Notes: generated by a model not told the origin, from the sequence alone. Shown: positions 35,367 through 47,671, numbered from the stretch's first letter. The stretch: DNA of 64,000 nt from Elmis aenea (GCA_947652605.1 OX393578.1:41049470-41113469), one strand, 5' to 3'. Translations and numbers: made by a program.

Positions 35367-37560
35367 GGTAGGCATGAGCAATACCAAATAAGTGACATCA
35401 TGTTTTGCCCACCTCCCTTTTTACATATTAAAACATATCAATATTTGCCACTGCCGATAGCCCTCTCTTCTGTAAAATTTTGACTTATCGAATTGTGCCA
35501 ACTTATGAAAATCCCTTTTAAAAAGACATTTCAACTGAAAACTAAAAAATTAAAATTTTGGACATATCAACTTCTGCCATAACACCACTCACATGGTCTG
35601 CAGGATAAAGATGATTGGGGGATAAATGGGGATCTCGCTTAATCATAAAATATATGAAGTTGATACAAATAGTGGAATCTTAAATAAAAATTAGGATGTC
35701 ATCTCTCAATTGTCAAATATTAAAATAAATTGAAAATTATCAAGGTGAATTTTATTTTCTTAAATATCTTTTGTATGCACAATGTGTTGTGTTGCAGCTT
35801 TCCCGTTATTGGGACATCTTTTTAGAAGGATCTTAGCAGTAGGATAATAAATTATTTATTGTTATTTGTTACTTTATAATTAACAATATTTTTTAAATTT
35901 TATAATGACGCCGTATTTGATTATGACGTCAATTTGTCAATGAAGTATTTTTTATCACCTATCGAACAAGGTTGAACTTTACAAAAACATTTATTAGATC
36001 AAATAAGTTGTTTTTAGTAATTGACAGCTACTAAACGAAAAAACAAAGGAAAAGCTTTCAATAACAAACAGGTTTTCCACATTTGTTTTTTTGTTTCGTT
36101 TCAGAATGATCAATTGCTTATCCTTGAACCCCTGTTAAAGGGATTGCAAAAATTGCGTCACTAGTTCAAAAACACATACAAACAACACTTACACCATATT
36201 TTTGAAAGCTCAGTTTTGGTAATAAAACACGAGACATTTAATTCAGTTTAGGGCAATCAAAAATAAATCACAGTAATAGTCTGCGAACTATAGTTTGGGA
36301 AACGCTAGACTAGATAGTTCATTAATTCTATCACTTCAAACAACGCAAAATTAACGCTGAACTTATGTAATTGATTTTTGCGATCCCAAATAACGATGGC
36401 AGTGAAAACAACGCTATCGTTAACACTTAATTGTTTTTCATGTCAAACACATCTCCAATTGTTTCGGTGAAATCGTGCAATGTTTTATTGTCATGTAGTT
36501 TCAAAACGAATAAACCAACACATTATGGATAATGTTTCCGATTTAAAAACCATAAAACGTTGCTGCTACAATCAAACAGTTTTAATTACATTTTTGATTT
36601 TGTCATGTACGGTTGGCACTATCACATTGCTAGTGGTTTTGCATTGGCGACGAGAATTGCGAAACAGTTAATGTAATTAAATATTTCAAATCGTTATTGA
36701 TTTTATTGGGTGTGATGCAAGCAGTAGGTACTGGTTGAGCCAACGTTAAGTAATTGATTTAGGTTTGAAACGCTGAAATAAATTATTGATGTTATTCGTA
36801 TCATAGCACTTGGATTATTGTTTTATTTAATTTATTAGTTATTTAATTATATTTGCAATACAGAATTTAATGTTGGTCATTTATGAATAAAAATAAAGCA
36901 AATGTCATCATATTCCTAAATACTTGCTAACACTTTCGTATGCTGGGCGTTTCACCCCGATAAATTTGTTATTTTGAAAGGGAGTCCTAATAAACCTTAT
37001 ATTTTTATAAATCGCAGGAAATTTTCTATCTATTGACATTAAAATGTTTTTTCTATGATGAATTATATTAGACTGGCGACAGTCAACTTTTCTATTTTAA
37101 ATGAGGTAGTATAATTTTTAATCGATTATGATAGAGTATTTAATTCCAGATGGAATCGTGCATTAAAACAATAAACAGAGGTAGGAAAGTTTCTGAGAAA
37201 AATGAATTTAAATATTATCATTATTTTTCACAAAATTGTTGTATTAGACTAGACAAAACACAATCGCTGTATTAATTATCAGTTTATAACTTTGGTAATA
37301 TGGTGGTAAATGGTTTCGACAAAAAATCATGTTTTTGTGAACATTAAATTAAAAGTGACCTGCTAAATTGCTTCGGCAAGTGTGTTTTTAGGTGTTACAT
37401 ACAAGGGGCAAATATATCGGGAGGTAAAAAGTGAACACTTCGAACAAGTTAAACACTAAAATTTGTTATTAAAACCTTACCATTTAGGTTTTGTTTTTAT
37501 TTTTATTAACAAATTATAAAAAAATTATTAACTTGGCAAAAATTACGCCAATAAGAAAAA
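35367..37560. other. Mostly featureless; one small frame noted separately
   Basis: AT-rich DNA. GGCGACAGTCAACTTTTCTA near 37076 repeats the short element seen near 9533 and 13567. Apart from the small frame at 36480-36671, nothing was supported. Confidence 0.3.
36480..36671 (+). CDS. Possible small membrane protein (weak)
   Basis: A 63-codon frame starts with ATG and ends in TAA. Residues about 33-56 (VLITFLILSCTVGTITLLVV) form a clear hydrophobic membrane-spanning segment. A Lys/Arg/Cys-containing stretch precedes it and HWRRELRNS follows. It could be a short single-pass protein or a first exon of a membrane protein. It lacks neighbours, splice signals or homology that I recognise, and chance frames of this size are expected in the window. 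Confidence 0.18.
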   Translation: MFYCHVVSKRINQHIMDNVSDLKTIKRCCYNQTVLITFLILSCTVGTITLLVVLHWRRELRNS

Positions 37561-37599
37561 ATAAAGTTGGTTGTTAAAAACGAAAAAATTAGTGTTTAC

Positions 37600-37867
37600 C
37601 ATCCTTTTTGGCTTTAATATTTACTTTGGCAATATTTTTACACATTTGAAATATTTTATAATACAAAGAAATTACAATACATTTTTAAAAATCGTGTTTT
37701 CCGGTTTTTCAAAACTTTCTCAGGCACCATTTAAGATACCTATATCCAATTTTTCTTTGGATTATTAATAAGCACGGAATTAAGTAATTTTGCCAAATTT
37801 AAACCCATACTTGAGCTATTATAATAAGCAAGAGCCTCATCCTTGAACTCGAATTTTAAACACCCTG
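37600..37867. repeat. CAGGGTG-family fragment (right end only)
   Basis: The sequence CTCGAATTTTAAACACCCTG-TA ends at 37867 and matches the right terminus of the foldback at 32293-32841. No paired left end was identified; the left limit given is approximate. Confidence 0.45.
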
Positions 37868-37869
37868 TA

Positions 37870-40075
37870 TACTTAACCCGTAACTGGTAAAATAGACGTT
37901 GTCAAATTCCATGAAAATTTTAATTGATTTTTTAAAAAGACGGATGGTAATAGATGTACAAACTTCCACCTACGTTTTAGTCATTTGGTCCACTTACATT
38001 TTACCACAAACCATCTCAACCGTCGATTTTAGACGAATGTTGACCTATGAGAACTTTTTATTTTAATTTTAAGGTCAATTTATTGTTCAATACCTGGTTA
38101 AACGATTTTGAAATTTATTTGAGCTTACTTCACCTTCGATGAGATTGAATTAATAAAAAATACTGCATTTACTTTTCTATTTTTTGTTCAAAATATGTTT
38201 GCTTTTTATTTCAAAATTAAGTTTATTGACAGTGTTTCCCACTTTATTCCCAAATGCATCTTAAATTAGGGTATCTCCAATTACACCTTACATGTTCAAT
38301 AACAAAACCAGATACCGATGAAATCATTAGTTTAAAAAAAGATATGTATTTTTTTCCAGAATAAAAGATTGCATCTGATCTATAAAGTCGATTTGCTGAT
38401 CATTGAAAACAATTGTCACATTAAAAGGAACACATTAGTTTTAAATGATAATAAAATTGGTATTTCTGGGAAACACTATGGGTAGTTAATGGTTTTTATA
38501 CGTCCCTTAACGAAAATGACTCTTACCGTACAGCCTGCATGCATAGTAAGTGGCTCCTAACGCACGGTAAGCAAAACGCACACTTGTTCTAGAAATGTCA
38601 AAGTAGACATACGTCAAAATTGACAAAACAACGTAATTACATGTGTATATTAGCCAAAAAAACCGGTAAAATCGTATGTATTAAGTGATCGTAGAAAAAG
38701 TATACGACATAACACGAGTTGTAAAGCAATTACGCACTCGTGGAAATACGAAACTTTTCCACTTGTGCGTAATATACTTCTTACAGCTCTTGTTATGTAA
38801 TATACCTACTATTAATTTGTAATGGTTCCTTCCGTTCGCTGTTTTCATTTTAATGTATTAAAAAATAAATGGCTTCTAAAAATCATGAAAATATTTTTTT
38901 AAAGCAAGCATGCCAAGATTTAATTATAATTTTGTTAATAACTTATATTATTGAAAAAATAGGATTTATCATACAATATAATTTTTTTCTACTAAATATT
39001 TAATTAAAACAAGGGATTTTTTATGCCTTTACACTGAAACTCGTTTTTAGGTAATTAAGCCCCTAATTTATAAAGCGCCATTTTACTTAGCATGTAATTA
39101 AAAGTTATAAGCAATCCAACATGGAGTGGGCTTTAAAATCAATAAAATCATTAATTTTTCTTTGATCTTGTGCAAATACTTTCATTTCCGTAATTATATT
39201 CCTTAATTAACTCCAATAAAGACATTAAGGGATATACGAAAATAGCACACCTAAGTTTTTTAGACTAAATTTGACGCAATCATTTCACACAAATTTTTTG
39301 TAGCACGCTCATTTTCCGCTTTTTTTAGTTTGTGCTTTGTATTCTCATTCGGTTTTACGATATTACATTTTTCTTAACTGCGACTCAACAACCACTGGAT
39401 AATATTTTCATTTCACAGGTCATCTGCCTACTCGGTGAGAATTAAGGGCACTGTATAATTTGAATATATACATTTGGGAACGAAACACCCACGGACTCGT
39501 AAATTAAACTAATTAATCCTTGATGTTTATTAATAGCGTTCTTGAAACGCCCTGTGTATTTTAATGAAATTTTAAATTAAATCTAAGCATTTACAGTAAA
39601 TGTAACGAGTTATTATCTCTTGATTTGATCATTTTTGAGTTTTAATTGTAAAGAAACATCTTATAACTCGTTTATTTTACATAGTTTACATCCTCAATTT
39701 AATCAGAATTAGCTGTAGGTTTTACATTAAAAATCTCGTGCTCGGGGAAATTTCAGTAATGTACCGTCGTTCGAGACTCCCGTTTTATCTAAATTACCTT
39801 AGAGGTTTACATAAAGTACTTTCAAATAGCAGGTCACGAGAAACATGCACGACGAAGTAATAAGACATTAAGATCGGAAAAAGTTATATAGGCTGTGAAT
39901 CCCAATAGGCCGGCAATGCGTTAAAGTAATTGCTGTAAAGGTGAAAATAAATTCATTTTATAAATGATATAGCTTGTATTAGCTCATTTTTAAGAGTAAT
40001 GTAAATTTAGTATCGCGAAAATCATGTTCATCTCGATTATCTAGTTTTCTTTAAGAAAAATCCGAACAAATCTTA
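37870..40075. other. No gene; one hairpin and a repeat end
   Basis: The stretch is mostly featureless. It holds the hairpin annotated at 38702-38805 and a GAAACGCCCTGTGTA end-like motif near 39546. No frame above 60 codons was found. Confidence 0.3.
38702..38805. repeat. Inverted repeat (hairpin) with ~45-bp arms
   Basis: The left arm CATAACACGAGTTGTAAAG followed by AATTACGCACTCGTGGAAA pairs imperfectly with the right arm TTTTCCACTTGTGCGTAAT and CTTACAGCTCTTGTTATG. The loop is about 10 bp. This is probably a remnant of a dispersed foldback repeat. Confidence 0.65.
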
Positions 40076-40344
40076 TACAGGGTTAGGAGAAAGTCCCGGA
40101 ATGGTCGATTATCTTAGTTATCTACTAAGCTTTTTTTCTGAAATTTGACTTCAATATATGATCAAAAATAAAGAATGTACTGGTAATATTTTTTTGCATT
40201 TCTGGTTTAGCAGGAAATGATCCCAACTTAACTGTTGTTAATGGAACATCCTATATATTTTAACATTTTCTGATGCAGAATAAAAAACTACATTCAGAAA
40301 TCTCATTAACGGTTATTTTATAAAGATAAAGTTTGTAAAATAAC

Positions 40345-41512
40345 CAGGGACTAAAAACGAAAAAAAATCCGTTCGTTTCTGTTCGGAACGAAAACGAAAT
40401 ATATCGTTTTCGTTCTTTTCGTTCTAACCGAAAAAATTCTTTTTTCGTTTTCGTGAACCGAAATAATAACGGTTAAAACCGGTTTTAGAATATTTTTTTG
40501 TCGTCAAAAACACACAACCCTCTATAAATACGATAACAATATTTGCGTCTCAACTAAAATATAAACGATGACGATGGGGTTTGATGCTCACGGACAGCAT
40601 ATTTTAGACTGGCGAACTATCGCCATATTAAATTTACCAAATCGTTAAACACATTTAACATTTAACCATTTTATTAAGTTTAACACCCGTAAGGTGCAAA
40701 AACACAACGTGCTTAGGTTAAATTAGACACACGATCTATATCTAAAAATATGAAAATATAGCAAGTGATGTTTTAAATTTGTTTTAGTACTAAAAATCTA
40801 TGCATTTAAATTAAATAAGATCCTGCTGTAATTATTTAAAAAGACAAAAGAATGCATTCAAATGGATAATTTACTAAATGTTATAAATAAAAAAGATATT
40901 TAAAAAAAAATTATATTAACTTGAAATAAACTTTAACTTTATAGTTTGTACATATCATACAATATACATTTTCACATTCCGTTAAATCTTACTAGCAACA
41001 CATCTTCCAATAAATCTTCTTTTACATTAAACCTTTTCGAAGTAAGAATAAATTTTACTATTATTATGTCTAAACGCAAATAAAACATACACATTGATAA
41101 TATATATATCCAATCAAATGTATATTCTATATTGATGATCTAAAAACCAAATTAGAAATAGAAAATATCTGTGCCATTAATTGTGTTACACGAAATTGCA
41201 AGTATAAACAGTAAAGTTGTTAATAGATATTCACGTAAATATATGAAGAAAAGTGAAGCTCACTTATTTCAAGTGAGATTTTTTACTGCCTCGTGGAGTC
41301 TCCCCAGCACAGAAGGTAAATTCGCGTTTGTGTTTAACAAATAAAATTGAAATAGCGACAAAACCGGTTAAAACCGATTTTGGAAAATATTTATTTCGTT
41401 TTCGTTCTTGAACGAAAAATAATAATTTCGTTTTCGGTTTCGTTTTCGTTCTTAAAAAAAATTCGGTTAATTTCGTTTAACGTTTGCGTTTTCGTTCCGT
41501 TCTCAGTCCCTG
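40345..41512. mobile_element. hAT non-autonomous element, copy 2 (inverted)
   Basis: The element begins CAGGGACTAAAAACG and ends CGTTCCGTTCTCAGTCCCTG. A perfect 8-bp target duplication AAAATAAC lies at 40337-40344 and 41513-41520. Internal landmarks such as GGGGAGACTCCACGAGGCAG (here in reverse complement) and the CTTACGGGTGTTA region match the element at 4825-5968 in the opposite orientation. At 1168 bp it is non-coding. Confidence 0.85.
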
Positions 41513-41545
41513 AAAATAACTAAAAAAACTAACGAACACAAAATG

Positions 41546-41705
41546 AAGGTCAATTCACACCGGCGCGATCTCGACGCGGGCGCGGGCGCGGTCGCGGTCA
41601 CGGTAATTAGTAACCTGGTTACCAATTATCGTGATCGCGCCATGTTCTGTGATCACGCCCGCGCTCGCGCCCGCTTCGAGATCGCGCCGGTGTGTGTGGA
41701 CCTTT
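41546..41705. mobile_element. GC-rich palindromic MITE
   Basis: The left end AAGGTCAATTCACACCGGCG pairs with the reverse complement of the right end, AAAGGTCCACACACACCGGC. Both continue into GCGATCTCG. The body contains CGCGGGCGCGGGCGCGG and a central inner palindrome TAACCTGGTTA. It stands out as an isolated GC- and CpG-rich block in AT-rich surroundings. No clear target duplication. It lies 33 bp from the hAT copy. Confidence 0.65.
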
Positions 41706-42595
41706 AAGATACACCTAACGACCTGTCAGTTTATTGTCAAATTTCATTGTTCATAAGAGCGTTTGCCGGGCACCCGACCCACGTATCATTACAATTAATA
41801 AAGTTTGACAACAAACTGACAGTAGTTACATGTATCTTGATTTTGAGTTAGTTTTTTAAATTATTTTATTACTTTTAGTTTAAAATAAAACCCTGGGTGA
41901 TGGATGATGTTTCTAAATGAGATTTTATTCTGCATCTGAACGTGTAAACATAAACAGGGTCTTTCCATTTACACCGGAAAAGCAAAAAGAAATTAAAATA
42001 TTGTTCAGATCATCTGAACATTTTTTCTTATTTCATTAATATTTAAATTGTATTTCAAATACTTTTAATATTTCAATTTTAATTCAATTACTTAACTTAA
42101 TATCTCACATTTCATTTCCTGCAGCGACCACACGTGCCGACAAACATCTTACTTTGCAATTTGCTACATGTGCGAATCGACTACCTGTCGATTTCACAAT
42201 TAGTAAATTGCAAAGTAAGGTAATACACAATCTTAAAGTCCGATAGGAATATTTTTTATGTAATTTTTAATGTTTATTCAGCATGTATTTTTTGTATATA
42301 AACCGTTAATTATTTTTAGTAAATCAGTACAGATTAATAGTCTTACTCATTCAACAACTACCTAAGCTAAAATTATAGGGGTGTGAGGCTGCACTCCAAC
42401 ACACACAACACACACACTTTCACATCCGCACTTTATACAAAATACACTACAAATGTACACCAGATCACAGCATCTGGCCGTAAACAATATCAATAAATTC
42501 TTTATTTTTGACCACGTATTACTTATATTTCAGAAAAAAAGTCTTGCACTTAACTAAGATAATCAACCGTTCTGGGACTTTTTCCTAACCCTGTA

Positions 42596-44286
42596 CATAT
42601 GTTAAAGACTGACAGAAAAAGCATAAAGGGAAAATAATAAGTTTAAAATATTAACAATTAAAAAAAAAATGTTACTAGTAGGCTTAAAGTCACAATCACT
42701 CTGCAAATTTCCCTATCTTTTTAGTCTTTAAAAGTATTAATACTCTTGCGGATAAGTTTTCTTTGAAAAATATTTAAATCTGTAATAAATCAGTATACTA
42801 TGAAAGTGTATTACTTGCGTAAATGACAGTTTGTGGCACAAAATATTTGATTTTGAAAACCAAATGAAGTAGCTGACTGCATTTTAAAATATAAGAAATT
42901 TCGTATTAAGTCTGACTTATTACAAAAGTTGCTTTCATGGGCTACTGAAGATAGATTTAAATTACATGCTAGTTTAGCAGATGTATTAAAAAATTGTTGC
43001 ATGATTTTACCTTTGAACATTACTAGTACAACGAAAATCAATTATGTGTTTTTAATGTAGGTGCATAAAAATTGTAAAATATTTATTCCATTTTTAAAAA
43101 CAGTTTTTTCCACAGTACATAAGTAAAAATGTATGACAAAACTGATTTTACTCACGGATATCAGACTGGAACCAAAAACGACTTTAGACTATCCAGATTA
43201 ACAGGGGAAAAATACAGAACACCTTGTACTACAAAGGGCTAATGATTTTTAATAAATACCTGTAAAAATAAAACAAACGATGATTATTTACTATTTAAAA
43301 AAATTCTACATGAAGCAGATAGTAAGTAATGTTGAGTATTACGTAATATTCTAACAAAATTTGTGCAAATAAGTATATGAGCAGGATTTAAAGTATACAG
43401 AATTAGCTTAAAAGCTCAAACAACATTTTTTATTATTATTAATATTATAACAGCTGCGATATTCGAATTGGTAGTTAACTTTGGTACACCCTGTAGAAAA
43501 CTTTTCAGTTAAACATTGGATGCTTACTCTTTTTGAAACCGTACCAATGAATTAACTATCAAAAAAGTTATCTATTAACAAAGCAAAAAATACAAATTAC
43601 CATATATATTTTTTACCCACCTTACAAAAAGCAAGTAAAAAGACTAAAACAGGTTGATTTTATTTAAAAATTGTTTGTTAAATTTTGTAGTAAAATAAAC
43701 AAAGGCTAGCTAGTAATGTAATAAATTAATGTTCCAAAAATATTGCATCGATTAAAAATATTTGTAGAATACCAACTGAATATTATTACATTTTTACACA
43801 TACAAAGAATATCAGCATTAAAGATTCTTTATGTAGAATTTTTAGTAAGCTTGCTTGAAAACCTTTTTATAAAATAGACTATGACCATATAAGACTTTTT
43901 TAATAAAACTAATAAAACTTTAGGCGAACACGTTATACAAAAACACAAATATCGGTTGCGTGGTAGACTGGTAGATCTTTTTGGCTTTGGAAATCTAAGG
44001 AATTTAATCTGCCTTTCGATCTGTACTTGAAAACTATCACAACTCAATACACCTCTTAAAAAATGTTTAATGTATGAGCCTAGATATTTCTTGAATTTTT
44101 TATTCTATAAGTAGATATGATGATTTTGTAAAACAAGTTGGTTCTAAACAAGAGAGTTATAATGCAATTATCATGAAAACAAAACTAATCTCTCCCATTC
44201 TCATTTGTTTTTGTGTAAAAACCGCAAACTTGACCAAGCACTATACAAAATGGAGGTATAGTGTAAATTTATTGTAATTGTTCAAG
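42596..44286. other. No recognisable feature
   Basis: AT-rich DNA. The minus frames at 42811-43041 (76 codons) and 43829-44047 (72 codons) have no recognisable domain and no supporting context. Confidence 0.3.
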
Positions 44287-44288
44287 TA

Positions 44289-44722
44289 CAGGGTGGTCCA
44301 AATTCGATGGGATTGCATGGGTATCTCGGTTAATATTTAAGATAGAGAAACGGTTAAATTACCAAAAATGTGCAGTTTTTTAAGAAAAACTCAGAAATAT
44401 TCTATCATTTCCGGTTTTCGAGTTATCGAATAAAAAGTGTTTTTTTGTCATATTAATAATGTGTCATATCTCCGTTATTGTTGTAAATATCAAAATTATT
44501 TATTAAGATTATTTTTAGATATTTTTATGTTTAATTTGATAATACTATAAAAAAAAAAACGCTCGCCGTTAAAAAGTTATGACACAAACTTACCTTTTTT
44601 TAAATGGAAACGATAGTTGGCTATGACCTAAAGGTATGGAGAAATATAAGGCAAGCAATTTTATTAAAAAAATATTTGTCTCCTAGCAAAATAATAATGG
44701 GTTATTCCTTTTTGATGCAGCT
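44289..44722. mobile_element. CAGGGTG-family element, left end
   Basis: The stretch begins TA-CAGGGTGGTCCAAATTCGAT, followed by GCATGGGTATCTCGGTTAAT and GAGAAACGGTTAAATT, which parallel the left arm of 32293-32841. The right end was not found before the large element that starts at 44723. That element may have inserted into or beside it. Confidence 0.55.
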
Positions 44723-44929
44723 CCCAACTAGCACCAAAGTGACGAAAACTGAGATCGGAACTTGGGCAGAGTAGCAACTACGTAACCGCCACCAAATTAA
44801 CAACTTTGTAGCAGAAATTACTTTATTTTACACATTTACAGTTGCAAAAACGTAGTTTCAACCTTTAATGGTCACTTTATAGTTACATAACTTCTAGGTA
44901 GGATTCATGGTATTGGGGACGTCGCAGTT

Positions 44930-45060
44930 ACCAGTAGCACTACTTTGAAGTTTTTTGAACTTCAAAGTGGTAAACCATGGTAGCAACGACTAACCCCTGT
45001 TACCAAAACGCGACTTTGAAGTGGTTGACACCTTGAAGTAGTTTTGATAGTTCCCCCGAC
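44930..45060. repeat. Left subterminal repeat region (ACTTTGAAGT)
   Basis: ACTTTGAAGT occurs at 44942-44951 and 45013-45022. Its complement ACTTCAAAGT occurs at 44959-44968, making a short inverted pair. Diverged copies (CCTTGAAGTAG, GAACTTC) follow. Matching motifs lie in the right subterminal region (ACTTCAAAGT at 49777-49786, with variants from 49590 onwards). Such repeats in CACTA-like elements are bound by the element's own protein; that role is inferred here. The 68-codon minus frame across the region is not a gene. Confidence 0.6.
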
Positions 45061-45337
45061 GTCTTGGGGACTTTTATAATAGACTTTTAAGTCGTTGAAC
45101 TTCTTAGTAATATTTAACGGTTGCAAAGTATACTTCCGCCACCAGCAGTAGTGAATTTCACTCTGCATTGCTACTTTCTAGCAGCAGTAACCATTTATGT
45201 ACACCATGAAGTAATTTCCACCACATAGTTCCGGTTTAGTGTCAACATTCAAGACCTTGTTCGAGCTGAACATCATCAAGCCTACAGTAGATAAGTTACA
45301 AAGTGAAGTGAATTTATTGAGTGCTCAACGGTCAGTA

Positions 45338-47570
45338 ATGGCGTACGTCAACAAGATTGCTCCGAAAAAGTGTAAAATCTACAGACATTCAACTACCTTT
45401 TACAGAAAATTTCATGAACAGAGAAAGCGTGAACTCGGCAGTTTAAATTTAAAACAGTATTATGGCGTTGTGAAGCCGTTATTGACAGCAAAAAACAATG
45501 ATTGTGATAGTGCACCCCAAGTAACCGAATCGATTAGTGCAACCAAAAACATTAATCCACAAGTGGAAGACGGAAGAAATTGTTATCATTTTGATGCAGT
45601 AGAAGACTATTTACTTCCTCCTGAAGATGACGAAGAAGAACAATATTCTAAGATAGAACAAGAGAATCAGGCTAATCTTTCACAAACATTGCTGGAACAA
45701 CTTAGAACATGGTGCCATTCTCATCGTATAAGCCATAATGCACTTAAGAATTTATTATGTATATTAAAATCATTTGGTATGAACTTACCAGCTGACCCCA
45801 GAACTTTACTGATGACGCCGAGAACGGTAAATATTGCAACAATGGGGAATGGAGAATTTTGGTACAATGGCATTAAAAATTGCTTAAATACAGCATTTTC
45901 TGAAATTGATAGACCATTAATACTTCCACTAGTTTTCAATGTGGATGGCCTTCCACCGTTTAACGCTTCCCCATTGGAATTTTGGCCAATTTTATTCAGA
46001 GTAGATAATATGCCATACTTAAAACCCATGGTTATAGCAGTTTATTGTGGGGAGAGTAAGCCACCCCTGAAAGAATTCCTTACATTGTTTGTCAATGAAC
46101 TGAACGACATTTTGAGCAATGGCCACAATATAAATGGACACCGAATAAATATAGTTATTAAATATTTTGTAAACGATACGCCAGCCAGAAATTTTCTGAA
46201 AGGTACATCATTAGGAACTGCATTAAGTATTTACTTATTTAATTGTTCACATTTTTATAGGCACAGTTGGATTTAATGCAGCACACGGATGTATAAAATG
46301 TACAGTTCTTGGCGACTTTGATAAAAAAGGAAGGCATATGAGCTTTCCCCGAATAGATAGCCCTCTCAGGACTGATAAAAGTTTCCGGGATAAATCCGAC
46401 TTAGATCATCATAAAGAAGACTCACCATTATTAAAAATTGTTCCAAAAATTGATATGGTAGAAGATATTATAATTGCTGATTCCTTGCATCTATTTGATT
46501 TAGGTTAGTAAATACCTAGGAACAAATAGTGACTTCACTATTTCCGAGACTAATTCTTATTTCTGAATTATACAGGTATAATGCGAAAATGCCTCTATGG
46601 ATGGGTCAATGGAAGCTATAATTTTCGCACAAAATTATCGGCAAGAGAAATTGATTTACTATCTGACATGTTAGATGCCAGCAACAAGAGAAGACCTGCT
46701 GAAATACATCGCTCTATAAGAAGACTTAAATGCCTAAAGTTTTGGAAAGGTACCGAATACCGAACTTTTTTACTTTATCTCGGTCCTGTTTTATTAAAGG
46801 ACTTCTTAACCACCGAAGTCTATCACAACTTTTTAACACTCTTTTGCGCGGTTACAATTATTTCATGTAAGACCTATATGAAATACATCGATATAGCTGA
46901 TTGCTTGCTAAAGGACTACATTGAGCAGTTCATTGAGATTTATGGAATAGATGCTATAAGTAGCAATGTTCACAATGCAGCTCATGTGATAAATGACGTT
47001 AAGAAATTTGGTAATCTTTCCGAAATCAGCACATATCCATTTGAAAATTTTCTAGGTCAACTAAAATCTTTAGTTCGCACCGGAAACCGACCACTAGCGC
47101 AAATAGCTAAACGAGTAATCGAACTGTCTAAATTTAATACAATAAAAAATTCGGCCCCAGTAGGAAACAATAGACCTCGCGTTGAAAATGCAAATCGAAA
47201 CGAAACACATCAGTTACCATACTGCAACAGAATTTTCAATACAGTCTACATTTCCGAGGATTTTATGTTGTCCAATGATATTAAAAACAAATGGTTTATG
47301 ACAAAAAATAATGATGTTGTATCCATGATCAATGCCACTTATTTTGAAGGTGAAATTAACATATATGGTTCTGCAATGAAAGTAAAACTCGACTTTTTCG
47401 ACTTACCTGTACGGTCATCATATTTAAATGTGTATAAATCTGATGGGAGAGAACTTTCGCCAAAATTGTTTTCGTTGAAAGAAATTAAATGTAAACTTAT
47501 ATCACTTGAATATAAACAGGAATTTGTATTTATGCCCTTGATTCATACTCTAGATAGTGAAACACTTTAA
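45338..47570 (+). CDS. Transposase-like protein (tnp2-like), 3 exons
   Basis: Exons are 45338-46202, 46261-46503 and 46576-47570. The introns of 58 and 72 bp both start with GT and end with AG, and the joins keep the frame. From the first ATG the protein is 700 residues; the frame is open back to 45215, so an upstream start or exon is possible. Conserved blocks are FNVDGLPPFNASPLEFWPIL, YFVNDTPARNFLKG running across intron 1 into GFNAAHGCIKC (a Cys pair, likely zinc-binding), and SADSLHLFDLG-like sequence at the end of exon 2. Exon 3 holds KFWKGTEYRTFLLYLGPVLL and FPFENFLGQLK. Asp in VDGLP, Asp in NDTPAR and Glu in FENFLGQ are candidate catalytic residues, by analogy with DDE enzymes. This layout is known from a widespread family of animal transposon proteins related to tnp2. 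An AATAAA lies at 47601. Confidence 0.8.
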
Positions 47571-47671
47571 AAAATGTATGTATATATTTGTATAACTTAA
47601 AATAAATTGCTTAAATTTGAAACGAAACATAACAATAATTTTATATAAAAATACTATATAATGTAAATATG

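Larger units (their letters stand above)
40078..42593. mobile_element. CAGGGTT foldback element with nested insertions
   Basis: The ends are TA-CAGGGTTAGGAGAAAGTCCC on the left and GGGACTTTTTCCTAACCCTG-TA on the right. The next blocks also pair (GATTATCTTAGTTA with TAACTAAGATAATC, and GATGCAGAATAAAA with TTTTATTCTGCATC). The original element has been opened by an hAT element (40345-41512) and a GC-rich MITE (41546-41705). A further segment in the right arm includes a 72-bp hairpin (42148-42219) with CTTACTTTGCAATTT arms. No coding capacity. Confidence 0.7.

Noticed and set aside
41579..41680. GC-rich block as a CpG-island promoter
   Set aside because: It is enclosed by paired inverted ends and forms nested palindromes, so a MITE explains it better.
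45239..45337. GTG start for the transposase
   Set aside because: Eukaryotic initiation at GTG is unlikely; the first in-frame ATG at 45338 was used, while an upstream exon remains possible.
45721..46029. 102-codon minus frame
   Set aside because: Antisense shadow of the transposase exon 1.
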